A program made the position numbers and the translations under genes. From the NCBI GenBank assembly GCA_963576735.1, contig OY755171.1, positions 7,998,001 through 8,062,000 of the forward strand: DNA of 64,000 bases. Reading direction: 5' to 3'. Below are positions 1 to 9,319 of the stretch, in pieces. Position 1 is the first letter of the stretch; each line of letters starts with the position of its first letter. Under the pieces are notes generated by a model. The model did no database searches. It was not told where the DNA came from and was given only the letters and a program-made list of their open reading frames with translations. This stretch comes from Bedellia somnulentella. Lineage: Eukaryota; Arthropoda; Insecta; Lepidoptera; Bedelliidae.

Positions 1-94
1 CTGAATTTCACAATGCTTGAGCAGTGACTGAAGAAAGAAACCTCGGATATTTAAAAAACAACGCTACCCGTGCGAAGCTGGGACGATCCACTAG
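1..94 (+). mobile_element. Helitron-like family H1, 3' end (cut by window edge)
   Basis: This matches the 3' end of the longer H1 copies at 22287-23296 and, inverted, 8346-9319. It ends in CCACTAG followed by T, as expected of a Helitron (3' CTRR, insertion between A and T). The rest lies left of the window. It is non-autonomous as far as can be seen; no Rep/helicase coding is present in any copy here. Confidence 0.7.
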
Positions 95-134
95 TAACTA
101 AATATTTTTAATTATAGGTATATTACTAACTTAA

Positions 135-350
135 TGCCGTGTAGTGCCGGCTTAGAATGTCACTACCCCTTTCTACCCACGGATGTCTTAAGAGGCTACT
201 AAGGGTATGGGGCTTTTTAAGTGGTGTTTGGGCGATGCGGTTGGAGTACCATCACCAACGACACTTTATTTCAAAATGTGGCTGGGGAGTTTCTAGCTCT
301 TAAGCTGTGGCTACCCTTTTTTTAGGATTTATGGCAATGAATATATATTA
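135..350 (+). repeat. SINE-like repeat family A copy
   Basis: Starts with the family A head GCCGTGTAGTGCCGGCTTAG, passes the conserved middle GGGCGATGCGGTTGGAG and ends near the degenerate tail that in better copies reads GTGAGTATATGTATGTATG. The family is about 250 bp, non-coding, with an (ATGT)n tail, and recurs some 25-30 times on both strands. A further, badly decayed copy seems to cover 375-610. I see no clear tRNA A/B boxes, so the head's origin is unresolved. Confidence 0.65.
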
Positions 351-650
351 TGTAGATTTAAAATTTTCATAATTTAATAGCTTTGGTGCAGTCTAGTAAT
401 AGTAGGTTATATAGGTGAGGCCTGGAACGCTACTCCCAATTACTTATTTGAGCTATTAAGGGTATTTTGGGTGTTGCGATTGGAGAAAAAATTATTAACG
501 ACGTGTATTTTACCATCTTTCCTTACTAAGTTTTCCAAAAGTTTAACTAAGTTTTACTAAGTTTTCCTTAGCTATAGCTACCCCTTGTGGGGATATATCA
601 TGAGTGTTTATATGTATATATGTTAATTAATGTACATAATAACTTTTCAG

Positions 651-775
651 CGCCAAATACTTATCGCATTCCATCGGTTCTGGATTCTCCTGTGTACACT
701 ATTTCCGGACGGCATAAAGTCCCAGTGGATGAACGTACTAAAGTTCCTGCTCCTGGCACCTATTCACCGGAAAAG
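651..775 (+). CDS. ODF3-like gene, internal exon
   Basis: Acceptor AACTTTTCAG at 641-650 and donor AAAAG|GTATT at 775/776. It is 125 nt: two bases completing a codon, then 41 codons. The ATG at 587 upstream in the same open frame lies in the intron and is not a start. The exon carries two proline/glycine/tyrosine STPGR-like units. Confidence 0.65.
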
Positions 776-2600
776 GTATTGTTATCGTTTTTAAGGCTGA
801 CTTATCGGAATAGATTTTAATAGCACAATCTCATCTCTTTCCAAGGGTATCGAACAAAGTGAGAGTAAGGGTCTTCGTAGGGATAAGTCGTGGTTTCTAG
901 GTTACCTCCAAAGTTCGAAACCACGACATTGATATAGTAAAAAAAAGAATAGAAATAATTTATTCATTGCCTCAGGGAGCAACAAAACATTACAATTTGT
1001 ACAAAAAACATTAAGAAAGAACAAAACAAACAAATATAATTAATAACACATTTAGAGACATATATAATTAAAGTCCCCTCATAGGCAAAGAAAAGGTTAC
1101 TGACTTAGCCTTTAAAACTGATTTTCAGTCAGAACCGTAGTGCCACGCCATATTATATATAGTAAAGTTTACTCCTAAAGTCTCAGACTCAAAACTTCAA
1201 GGCATATATCCCCGAAGGGGTTGCAGAGGTACTAATACTTCTGAAAATGTGCTTTACTCACGTTTTGCTTGGACAGTACTCACGTGATAGGGGGCAGCTC
1301 TATCGCCAAATTAGACTAAACAAAACTTAGATAGATTTCCACACGACGTTTACCCTCACCATTAACAACCATGATAGATAATGGTTGAAAACGGTGAGTA
1401 TGGTGCAGGTTGTTAAATTCAGATATTTCTAAAGTATCTTTATTATAATTATAAGATTTCTCTTCAGAGTAAAATGTTTTTATAATTATAATAGGAATAA
1501 TTTATTTTGTAAACTACTATGCATAGAAGCACGTCTGCATAGTAAGGAAAAACATGTCGCATTTGTATTGCTAATATTGTATTAAAATTGGTGGTTATCT
1601 GTGCCCTACTCGTAAATTCACTGTCTACTTGGTAAGAAGTGGGAACCAGATGACGAAATGTCACGAGAACTTCCTGGATTCGTAGATTCTTCGGGATGTA
1701 TGAGGCGTAATGTGATGCCAATATTTTATATATATAAATGCTTATTAATTATAATTTTAAGATATCTTGGTTGATAAAATATAAATATTTTTAATAATAC
1801 TTTTTTATTTGTAGGTGGAAGTCCATAGAACTCCTCAAATAACTTTTGGTATCAAGCATTCGCCTTTACTTGGGCAACTGAAGCAAATTGTTCCCACACG
1901 AAGTGTTACTGAAACGACTAAATCGGATGAAATTACAAATAAAACAATCAATACTAAAATAACCGAAACAAGCAATGTCAATAAGATTCAGATAAATAGC
2001 AAATTGACACAAAATAACGTAGAAAGTGAAATAAATGTTTTAGAAAATGGCGACGTTAAAAATACAAGTAACAATATACATGTTACTTACTTTACAAATG
2101 ATATTAATAGACAATCCGATGTAAAAACTAAAGAACCACAGACTTCAGAAGATGTTCTATCCACTGAAGTAGTTTGGGTACCTGAAAAACCAGTACGTCG
2201 TGGATCCTACACAATAGACAAATCTGATGCCTCCAGTTTACTAAATCGCCTTCAAGAAAATTCTACTGAAAATGTAAATAATGTTTCGCAGTCTACTACT
2301 ACTTTACAGCGAGCAGGATCTTGTACTAGAGAAAATAACAATCAGGTTATACAGAGGGAGGGTTTCGAACAAAACATTCAAAACAGTGTCGTTAGTGCCG
2401 CCGCTCATGAGAAAACACTTACTGCTTCTGAAGAAGTAAAGGCTGGTACGGAAGTTAAGCATTTGCCAAACGGCGCCGTTTGTGAAACAACAACGACTAC
2501 AACTGTTAAAAAAGTTGGTGCTGCTGCCAAGAGTGCGACTGCAACCACATCTGTGACCCGCACTTCAACGGTTGCCACTTCTAGAGATGTCGGTTGCTAA
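651..2600 (+). CDS. Sperm-tail PG-rich repeat (ODF3/SHIPPO-like) protein, last two exons
   Basis: Exons 651-775 and 1815-2600 join in phase 0 (CCGGAAAAG | GTGGAAGTC) to give about 302 residues up to TAA at 2598-2600. The first exon holds APNTYRIPSVLDSPVYTI and KVPAPGTYSPEKV, matching the P-G/A-P-x-x-Y pattern of STPGR repeats found in outer dense fibre protein 3 and relatives, which associate with sperm-tail or ciliary microtubules. The last exon starts with a short conserved stretch (ITFGIKHSPLLG), then becomes a long polar, Ser/Thr/Asn-rich tail ending in a Thr-rich run. The protein start lies upstream of the window because the first exon begins in codon phase 1. The family call is by motif. 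The long disordered tail is unusual for the compact ODF3 family and may be lineage-specific. Confidence 0.6.
776..1814. other. Intron of the ODF3-like gene, holding two repeats
   Basis: About 925-1150 looks like an old LINE 3' end: an A-rich stretch with TTTATTCATTG, and ACTGATTTTCAG-type sequence also seen near 14400. About 1190-1425 is a minus-strand fragment of the tRNA-derived SINE family B (CCCCGAAGGGGTTG, ACTCACGTGATAGGGGGCAG, CTCACCATTAACAACCATGATA). The rest, 1430-1814, is AT-rich with nothing recognisable. Confidence 0.55.
1815..2600 (+). CDS. ODF3-like gene, terminal exon
   Basis: Acceptor TTATTTGTAG at 1805-1814; the exon starts with GTG as valine, not as a start codon. It holds 261 codons and TAA. 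Composition changes from a conserved start to a low-complexity polar tail (many N, T, S, E, K), with a CETTTTTTVKK segment close to the C terminus, which is VATSRDVGC. Disorder is inferred from composition. Confidence 0.7.
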   Translation: MEVHRTPQITFGIKHSPLLGQLKQIVPTRSVTETTKSDEITNKTINTKITETSNVNKIQINSKLTQNNVESEINVLENGDVKNTSNNIHVTYFTNDINRQSDVKTKEPQTSEDVLSTEVVWVPEKPVRRGSYTIDKSDASSLLNRLQENSTENVNNVSQSTTTLQRAGSCTRENNNQVIQREGFEQNIQNSVVSAAAHEKTLTASEEVKAGTEVKHLPNGAVCETTTTTTVKKVGAAAKSATATTSVTRTSTVATSRDVGC

Positions 2601-2841
2601 TGTACGAGATCGAAGATAGACATTTAACTTTTAATTTAAATGATTTATTTCAATAACCTTGATATTAACTATTATTTTATTAAGTAACAAAGCGGCTTGA
2701 AAAGTTTGATAACTAACAATGTTGATCATGCCCTAACAGATAGTAATTTTTCCTGCAACGATTTATGTTTTTAATTCTAAGAATAAGTTAACCTGTTGAA
2801 ATATTATAAATAAGAGTATTTAATAAGCAACTAATTGTGGC

Positions 2842-2847
2842 AATAAA
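2842..2847 (+). promoter_or_regulatory. Likely polyadenylation signal of the ODF3-like gene
   Basis: AATAAA lies 242 bases after the stop codon in an AT-rich 3' untranslated stretch. Just downstream the sequence becomes a repeated element, so the transcript end probably falls between about 2860 and 2880. Confidence 0.5.
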
Positions 2848-2852
2848 AGTTA

Positions 2853-3145
2853 AGTAAATTATAAAATTTGTTTTAATTACTACTGACCCGCCAGGCTTAT
2901 TCCGTTTATCCACCCTAAAAAATCCTCCCTAGGTCGGATATTCGGAAACGCATGTCCTTCTATCCACCCTGAACGGGGTGGATATCCGGAATGCATATAA
3001 GTAAATTATAAAACTTGTTTTAATTACTACTGACCCGCCAGGCTTATTCCGTTTATCCACCCTAAAAAATCCTCCCTAGGTCGGATATTCGGAAACGCAA
3101 GTCCTACTATTAACCCTGAACGGGGTGGATATCCGGAATGCATAA
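2853..3145 (+). repeat. Tandem duplication of a terminal repeat plus flank (2 x about 147 bp)
   Basis: Units 2853-2999 and 3000-3145 are near identical. Each begins with AGTAAATTATAAAA, shared with the end of the preceding 3' untranslated region, then carries GACCCGCCAGGCTTATTCCG through GGTGGATATCCGGAATGCAT. The same sequence occurs inverted at about 4652-4762. The duplicated unit therefore contains the left arm of a foldback element together with about 28 bases of host flank. Confidence 0.75.
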
Positions 3146-3330
3146 AATGAATGAATGTTCTTCCGATTTTTTACCCCAAGTACAGTAATTTACAGAAACA
3201 TACTTACTTACTTACTCCGTTGGCTCAGCGACCCAAAGTGGATCTTGGCCTCAGACACAAGAAGTCGCCATTGGTCCCTATCCTGTGCGATCTCTTTCCA
3301 GTTGCCTGCCTGAAGTTCGCGCAGGTCCTT

Positions 3331-3651
3331 TTAGATTTCGTCCCTCCATCGATACTTGGGACGTCCAACTGGTCTTCGACCGCTTGGTATTCCAAGGTAA
3401 ACCTTTTTGACCGCCCGATCCTCCCCCATCCTCTCTAGGTGGCCAAGCCAGCGGAGCCGGTGGGACTTTATTTCGCCGATGATGTTAGGTTCAGAAATCA
3501 GGTCTTCGATTTCCTGGTTCTTCCTCATTCTCAGAGTGCCATCTTCCATCCTGTTGGGACCCAGAATTTTCCTCATTACTTTCCTTTCCGCAACCAGAAG
3601 TTTATTCTCTTCCTTGAGAGTGAGTGTCCAAGCCTCGCATCCATACATCAA
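3331..3651 (-). pseudogene. RTE-type LINE reverse transcriptase, C-terminal piece
   Basis: The minus-strand frame reads MYGCEAWTLTLKEENKLL, then VMRKILGP, IIGEIKSHRLRWLGHLERM and GRPKYRWRDEI, the hallmark end of RTE/BovB-like polyproteins (xYGSExWTL, RLRWxGHxxRM, GRPxxRWxD). The frame is open for 106 residues but lacks the catalytic palm. The matching upstream piece is at 4150-4506 on the same strand, so about 200 residues, including the catalytic Y/F-x-D-D, are missing. It is a dead remnant. Confidence 0.75.
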
Positions 3652-3659
3652 GATCGGCC

Positions 3660-4140
3660 GGATGACGGTTTTATAAAAAAGAGTTATTTAAAAAATTAAT
3701 GAATATTTCATACGCTGATACGGAGGCTTTGCTAAAAGTTGTCTCGTAGTTGTCTCTCACACACACACACACTCATACATACACACTCTTACTCACTCAC
3801 AAATATTCACCCTCGCACATACACACAGTCACACATACATTCATTCTCACATACATATCCAATACACACACACACATACACTCGTAACTAAACACTTCGC
3901 AATATGCACAAACTATTACTTAGTTGCTTTTGTAATTTAGTTAGTTTTATTTTTATTTAAATCAGTTTTTTGTTTATTTTTCTCTCTTAATTAATTAATT
4001 AAGACTTGCATTATTCGTTGTGTATTTTAAATGTGTTCCCTAGATTCATGCGATACAGGCAATGCCTAGTGCGTGAATCATTGTAAATTCTAATGTAATG
4101 TGTTTTTCTTGTAATAAATGTCTTATCTTATCTTATCTGT
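3660..4140 (+). mobile_element. LINE-like 3' end with (TTATC)n tail, plus AC-rich microsatellite
   Basis: Between the two RTE pieces lies non-coding sequence ending in TAATAAATGTCTTATCTTATC, typical of insect LINE tails. A degenerate (AC)n / CACATACA stretch covers about 3749-3880. The simplest reading is that this tail marks an insertion, accompanied or followed by loss of the RTE palm region. Its clade cannot be given without coding sequence. Confidence 0.45.
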
Positions 4141-4149
4141 CTTATCTAT

Positions 4150-4506
4150 GTAGGATAGGACCTTGTATGCGGTAGGTAGCAATGCGATACCCCGGTAATT
4201 AGAGCATCTCTTCCTACATCCCTTTTTGTGGATAGGGCAGATAACACCTACATTCCATTCGTCTGGTTGTCTTTCTGTGTTCCAGATTTTGAGGATCAGT
4301 TTGTATATCCTCGTGTGTGTATTATTACCACTTTGCTTCCAGATTTCAGCATTCACGTTGTCTATCCCCGGGGATTTGTTGTTTTTCAGCCTCATGATGG
4401 CACATCTTACTTCATCGAAGTTTGGTGGTTGTACCTCTTCTAGATTATCGCCATCTTCGCCAATTCCATCAATCTGAGCATCGCCTGATCGAACAGAAAC
4501 ATACAC
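4150..4506 (-). pseudogene. RTE-type LINE reverse transcriptase, N-terminal palm piece
   Basis: The minus strand reads VRCAIMRLKNNKSPGIDNVN, then AEIWKQSG, PDEWNVGVICPIHKKG and CSNYRGIALLPTAYKVLS. These are the standard early RT motifs (LKxxKSPGxDxxxxE, WxxxxIxPIxKKG, NYRGIxLL). It stops at KVLS, where the (TTATC)n tail begins, and its C-terminal partner resumes at 3651. It runs antisense to the ODF3-like and Pvr genes. Confidence 0.75.
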
Positions 4507-4762
4507 AACACAAAATGAACATCGTGAACATTAAAATACTTAAGATAAACATACCTACTTACAGTTTGAATAAAAATATCTTACAAACTTAGGGTCTTTT
4601 TTCTGTAAATGACTGTACGTAGGCAGGGTAGAAAATCGGAAGAACCATATTATATGCATTCCGGATATCCACCCCGTTCAGGGTGGCTAGAAGGACATGC
4701 GTTTCCGAATATCCGACCTAGGGAGGATTTTTTAGGGTGGATAAACGGAATAAGCCACCCGC

Positions 4763-5050
4763 CATACCACTGACCTTACCCTTTGTGGTATTATGGGGAA
4801 AACAAATTCCCCATTTTACCCCTATAGTGCTGAGAAACAAAACACAAAATGGTTTTGTAGTTTTTAAATTTTAATTTGCTATCAGGATGATAATATAATG
4901 AGCACTTTAATGAGAACACTGGGAATACTGTCGATTCTTTAGGTACTGTACAATCAAATAGACAAGGAGTGTTGTCGATTGTGGTTGACACTTATGGTAG
5001 CGTGGTTGCCAAGTAATCCTGATGCAACTGCACCATTGAAAAGAAATAAA
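4763..5050. other. Spacer without recognisable features
   Basis: AT-rich DNA just right of the foldback element. The short minus frame at 4791-4991 has no recognisable motif or coding bias. Confidence 0.4.
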
Positions 5051-5052
5051 CA

Positions 5053-5234
5053 ACAAGGCCTATTCAGGTTATCCCTATCTGCGACCCTACAGCTTCGCCT
5101 CTAAGTTGTCTGCGAGGAACGAGTGTTCTTAGACACCCTTTATGTTATGGGCTAGGATGTCTGTTAGAACACTTGTTTCCGCGTATACATCTTAGAAGGC
5201 GTAGCTGTAGGGTGGGATAACCCGCCTATTCCAC
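5053..5234. repeat. Short foldback/MITE hairpin
   Basis: Left arm about 5055-5130 (GGCCTATTCAGGTTATCCC, CCCTACAGCTTCGCCT, GAGTGTTCT) pairs with right arm about 5166-5232 (AGAACACTTGTTTCC, AGGCGTAGCTGTAGGG, GGATAACCCGCCTATTCC). Pairing is good but imperfect over roughly 65-70 bp with a spacer of about 35 bp. It has no coding capacity; a MITE of unknown superfamily is the likeliest reading. Confidence 0.65.
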
Positions 5235-6255
5235 TTGTTCTTCCCTGACTTCACTTCAAAGGAGGAAGTGTAGCAGAAAGAAGATAGAGGAAGGAAAATT
5301 GGCTTTGTGCCCGTAGTCCTTTTTGTAGTCTTTTTTTGAAAATCTATGGCCCGTGGTTTTTTTTTGAGTATTAATTATTTATATTTTTATAGGTATTGTA
5401 GAAAGGTTTGATAGTTCAAATATTTATATAAATATTGATTTTGTGGAAATATTTCTTGTTTAAGTACTAGGAGGCTATAAATATGTTAAACTCTAGGCCC
5501 CTCAAACTGACAATCTTTTAGAGTATTTTTCTATCTTAAAAAAAACATTCACGTCACGTAAAACAGTTACATAATATAAATGGGTCTGATTTCACTACTC
5601 CCCTCATTCTAATATCATCTAAAATCATTGAAAATATGCGTCGAAATCCAATTTAAAAAGTTTATCTCTTTTAACATAGTTATCAAACCAAATTCTCTCA
5701 TCAGCGGATGTTTTAAGAAATATAATTATAGCGGAAACGAATACTTGATATGTCCAGCCAGTTGTACTGATAACAGCAACATTGTCGCTCCGTATTGTTT
5801 ACCAATGTTATTATTATTCTAACTTATGCGGAAAGCAAGTTATTATTAGAAGTTTTCTTTTCATACAAACAGTTATTTAAAAAGTAAGTATGTTAAATAA
5901 TGTTTGTCTTTAATTGTTTTGTATTGTAGAACAACACAAAAAATCTCATTTGATAAATAGAAAACTTAACGTTGAAAAGATGAAGCCATGACCCATCTAA
6001 GTGGTGTCAACATTTGTGCGTTATGAATTGTGGCATGTTAAAAACCATACATAAATGCATGCATATATTTACCACTATTAATTCCAAAAAGGGGTGGTCA
6101 GAACCTCAGACTTAGAAATCCCTCAGCCAATAATGGAAGCTGATTGAGAAGGACTCAGGATAAAAGAAGTTTGGTGATTAGTCTCCACTTTAATCAACCA
6201 AACAATTATTAAAAGTTTAAATATTTTTGTTCATGAAAACCTCGTGTGGAGATTA
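5235..6255. other. Intergenic AT-rich stretch, one decayed repeat
   Basis: Mostly structureless AT-rich DNA. About 6065-6200 is a very degenerate minus-strand family A repeat (AAAAAGGGGTGGTCAGA, CCCTCAGCCA). The 64-residue plus frame at 5628-5822 shows no recognisable domain. Confidence 0.4.
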
Positions 6256-6259
6256 TTAC

Positions 6260-6412
6260 TAATAAATAAAGAATAAATAAAGGGAAGAAAATTTTCTACA
6301 CAGGCGGGATTCGAACCCGCGACCTCGGGTATACGCCCTGTCGCTCTTTGGTCGAGGTCGCGGGTTCGAATCCCGTCTGTGTCTAAATTTTTCTTTCCTT
6401 TATTTATTAATT
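6260..6412. repeat. Palindrome with a tRNA T-arm-like block in each arm (copy 1)
   Basis: The arms are inverted copies: AATAAATAAAGGGAAGAAAA, CACAGGCGGGATTCGAACCC, GCGACCTCG on the left and CGAGGTCGCGGGTTCGAATC, CCGTCTGTGTC, CTTTCCTTTATTTATT on the right. GGTTCGAATCCCG is a consensus B box / T-arm and occurs on both strands. No complete tRNA cloverleaf with an acceptor stem and anticodon arm can be drawn, so it is called a repeat, not a tRNA gene. A diverged copy lies at 8182-8342. Confidence 0.7.
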
Positions 6413-7300
6413 ATTAAAAAGCCCCAAAAACTTAGGACACCTCTTACATCCATGGGCTGTAACGGGTTAGTGCGATTTTAATTTTAACCTGATCTTATCT
6501 ACATAGGATCCTTTTTAAATTGTATTAGGTTAATGTTGTTAGAAATATGTGAAGAAAGACATACTTTTAGGAGTTAAGTCAGCACAAAATGCGACTAAAA
6601 GTTCTTAGTAGTTCCTATTGTTAAACCTGTTTAGGAATTTCGAGTTTTTCATGTAATTTTTATTTTAAGACATTTTATTATCTGGGCTGTTATAAAGAAA
6701 ACCAGTAATAAAAATAAAGTATATATTGTTATACCCCTTATGCTCACGGCTGGCTGCAGATTCCAAAAAAGGGCCAGTCAGAGCTTAGTAAGTGAAAGAA
6801 AGAAAAGAAAGCTTAGGCTTTTTAAGTGGCGATGCGGTGTGAGACCCATTACCAAAAACCATTGTTTTACAATCTGATCCCCACACAAATTCAGAAAGTT
6901 GCTTAGATTTTTTTTATTCCAAAGCTCTGGCTGCCCCGTCTCGGGATTTATAGCCGTGAGTATATGCATGTATTATAAAAAGGACAATAGTATATATGTA
7001 TTTAAATTCATCGCCCTCTTTATTTAACGACGCTAGGTTTTAGTCTACTCAGTCTAGTTCGTTACTGTTTGTAGGGCTTTATCAAAAATCTGTTAATTAT
7101 AAATACCCTAATTAATTAGTTTCCACAAGCGAGCCGAGTTGTTAGTATCATTACGTCACGAAACTAAAACCTTGAACTTATGTTATTTCCAAGTAATGAT
7201 AATTGGAATACCCCGAATAAAAGTAAGTAATATACATATACCTACGCGATTCTTCATCGTATGACTTACAAAAATGTACAATATAACCATACATAAATAC
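6413..7300. other. Intergenic stretch with scraps of family A repeats
   Basis: About 6725-6800 and 6810-6975 look like two opposed, decayed family A scraps (GCTCACGGCTGG...; ...CGGGATTTATAGCCGTGAGTATATG). The 63-residue minus frame at 6778-6969 is a shadow of this repeat. Nothing recognisable is in 6980-7300. Confidence 0.45.
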
Positions 7301-7302
7301 AT

Positions 7303-7680
7303 AAACGTTCACGCCGTTTATCCCCGAAGGAGTTGGCAGAGGTACCAATACTTCTGAACTCACATGGCAGCGCACTAAATTTAAGTGTCCATAGAAGGTA
7401 CCCACGTTTTGCATGGACAGTGTACTCACGTGATAGGGGGCAGGCCTATCGCCGTTTTGTACGAATACACTGTCACATGACTAAGTACAACTCAGCCATG
7501 TGGGTTTACTCACGATGTTTTCCATTACCGTTAACAACCATGATAAATTAACCACACATATGACTTTAGAAAAGACAAATTGGTGTAGGCCCGACCCAGG
7601 ATTGGAACTCACGCCCTTCTGTTTTCGGGCGGGTGTTCTACCCACTGGACTATCATGTCGTTACCATATAACCAGTGGGA
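7303..7680 (-). mobile_element. tRNA-derived SINE, family B
   Basis: Read on the minus strand it starts with a tRNA-like head (ATGATAGTCCAGTGGGTAGAA as A box, GAGTTCCAATCCTGGG as B box). It then has the body CATATGTGTGGTTAATTTATC, GAAAACATCGTGAG, CTATCACGTGAGTACACTGTC and the end CCTTCGGGGATAAACGGCG. Better copies end in (TTATG)n. Small open frames across it are by-products. Confidence 0.75.
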
Positions 7681-7721
7681 GAAATAACAGTATAGTAATT
7701 CAGAGATACTTTTTCAAACTC

Positions 7722-8172
7722 AAACGTTCACACCGTATATCCCCTTAACGTGATATTGTCACCAGCCTGGCTAGTATGAGCGGTGTTTAAACTAGTTATC
7801 GCGTGGGATAAAGCAGCCATCTCTTACGCACTTACTTAGTATCGTATACTGCCATCTCATTCTAACCGTTATCGTGTCGATATAAGAGCGCTCGTGCCCT
7901 GCAGTGTTCGGAGTACCCACGTTTTGCTTGGACAGTGTACGAGATAGGGGGCAGGCCTATATTGCCGTTTTGTACGAATACTCAGTCACATGACAAACAA
8001 CAAATTAGTTATGTGGGTTTCCCAACGATGTTTTCCCTGACCGTGAAAAATCATGATAAATTAACCACACTTATTTCTTTGCAAAAGACAAATTTGTATA
8101 GGCACGACCCGGGATTAGAATACTAGTCATCTGCACGACAAGCAATCTTACCCACTGAGCTATCACGGTTGC
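7722..8172 (-). mobile_element. SINE family B, rearranged or partial copy
   Basis: The 3' end (CAAACGTTCACACCGTATATCC) is separated from the body and head (about 7905-8170, with TACCCACGTTTTGCTTGGAC and the tRNA-like ACCCACTGAGCTATCACGG) by about 140 bases of other sequence. The order is consistent with one copy interrupted or internally rearranged. Confidence 0.55.
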
Positions 8173-8181
8173 TAATTAACT

Positions 8182-8342
8182 TATAAATAAAGAATAAATA
8201 AAGAAAAGAATATTTTTTTTCGACACACGCGGGAATTGAACCCTCGACCTCGGGTACCCGCCCTTATGCGGGGGCGTATACTCGAAGTCGCGGGTTAGAT
8301 TCCCGCCTGTGTCGAAAAAATTTACTTTCCTTTATTTATTAG
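8182..8342. repeat. Palindrome with tRNA T-arm-like blocks (copy 2)
   Basis: Related to 6260-6412: AATAAATAAAG, GACACACGCGGGAATTGAAC, CCTCGACCTCGGGTA on the left and CTCGAAGTCGCGGGTTAGAT, TCCCGCCTGTGTC, CTTTCCTTTATTTATT on the right. Mutations have damaged the B-box block in this copy. It is wedged between SINE B (left) and a Helitron (right). Confidence 0.65.
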
Positions 8343-8345
8343 TAA

Positions 8346-9162
8346 CTAGTGGATCGTCCCAGCTTCGCACGGGTAGCGTTGTTTTTTTAAATATCTGAGG
8401 TTTCTTTCTTCAGTCACTGCTCAAGCATTGTGAAATTCAGCGCAATGTTTTCAATTTATTAAATTTATAGCACTCCCTAAACAGTGTAGTTTGGTGATTT
8501 TGAATGCGCTTTAATGAACGGTTCAGTATTTCCGTTTAATAGCAAATTTTGGAATAAAACGCTATGAAGTATTTATAACAATCTAAAAAAAAATCAATAA
8601 GTGATGTAGGATGCAACTACTGGCGCCATCTAGTATGTTATATGTAAATTAGTAAAGATTTGGTTTTGGTCACGGGCGCGATGGCTTATTTTACGTATAA
8701 TTTCGGTGTTTCTCTGCCGATTTCTATCATTCTTTTTTTATTGAATAGGTAATAATGTTACCTTTTTTAAATTAGGAATGAGTGAGAGGTTTACAAACGT
8801 AAGAGTAAACAAATATAATCAGAATGTTCCGAACTGCTTAGCTATCAGGAATTACACGTGTTATTGTGAGTCAACCGTAAAAGATAGACATAAACTGTTG
8901 AGGATTTTTTTTTAGATAATTTTATGAAGAATATTTCCGTCATACATGAATTCTATGTAAGTTTAACCATTAAGGCTGCACACGCGACGGAAGCTTAAAA
9001 AATGGAGTAACTTCTCCCGTTTTCCCAAAATTTCCCAAAATTCCCCTTTACTACTCTGCTGGAAAGTATACAAAAACCTGCCCAGGAGTATGAAGAATAA
9101 TTGTACCAAGTTTCTTTAAAATCCGTCGAGTAGTTTTTGTTTCCATAAGGCACATACAAACC

Positions 9163-9200
<38 letters not shown>

Positions 9201-9319
9201 AATTTTACTGATTGCATTTTTGGCATCAGTATCGATCCCTAATCACCACCTGATAGTTATTTTGAAAATATATTTCATGTACAGAATTGACCTCTCTACA
9301 GATTTATTATAAGTATAGA
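8346..9319 (-). mobile_element. Helitron-like family H1, full-length copy
   Basis: 974 bp. On the minus strand it begins TCTATACTTATAATAAATC and ends CGATCCACTAG, flanked by A and T: the TC...CTRR signature of a Helitron without target duplication. Inside are a (GACA)n tract at about 9169-9197 and the conserved GCACACGCGACGGAAGCTTA. It is non-coding. It resembles copies 16355-17306, 22287-23296 and 22087-24032. Confidence 0.75.

Larger units (their letters stand above)
3026..4762. mobile_element. Foldback-type element with long inverted ends
   Basis: Left arm about 3026-3198 and right arm about 4590-4762 are inverted copies, sharing GGCTTATTCCGTTTATCCAC, CCTCCCTAGGTCGGATATTC, GGTGGATATCCGGAATGCAT and further in TTCTTCCGATTTT and TTTACAGAAA. 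Arms are about 165 bp. The interior holds two pieces of an RTE-type LINE and, between them, an unrelated LINE-like 3' end. No transposase is visible. An extra left arm sits in tandem at 2879-2999. Confidence 0.65.

Noticed and set aside
587..820. Small gene beginning at ATG 587
   Set aside because: The ATG is in intron sequence; the coding part starts after the TTTTCAG acceptor at 650 and ends at the donor 776.
3151..3699. Plus-strand frames opposite the RTE remnant
   Set aside because: Shadows of the minus-strand reverse transcriptase, which has clear family motifs.
6300..6385. tRNA gene on either strand (GGTTCGAATCCCG)
   Set aside because: Only the T-arm-like block is convincing; no acceptor stem, D arm and anticodon arm with the right spacing can be drawn, and the region is a palindrome that recurs at 8182.
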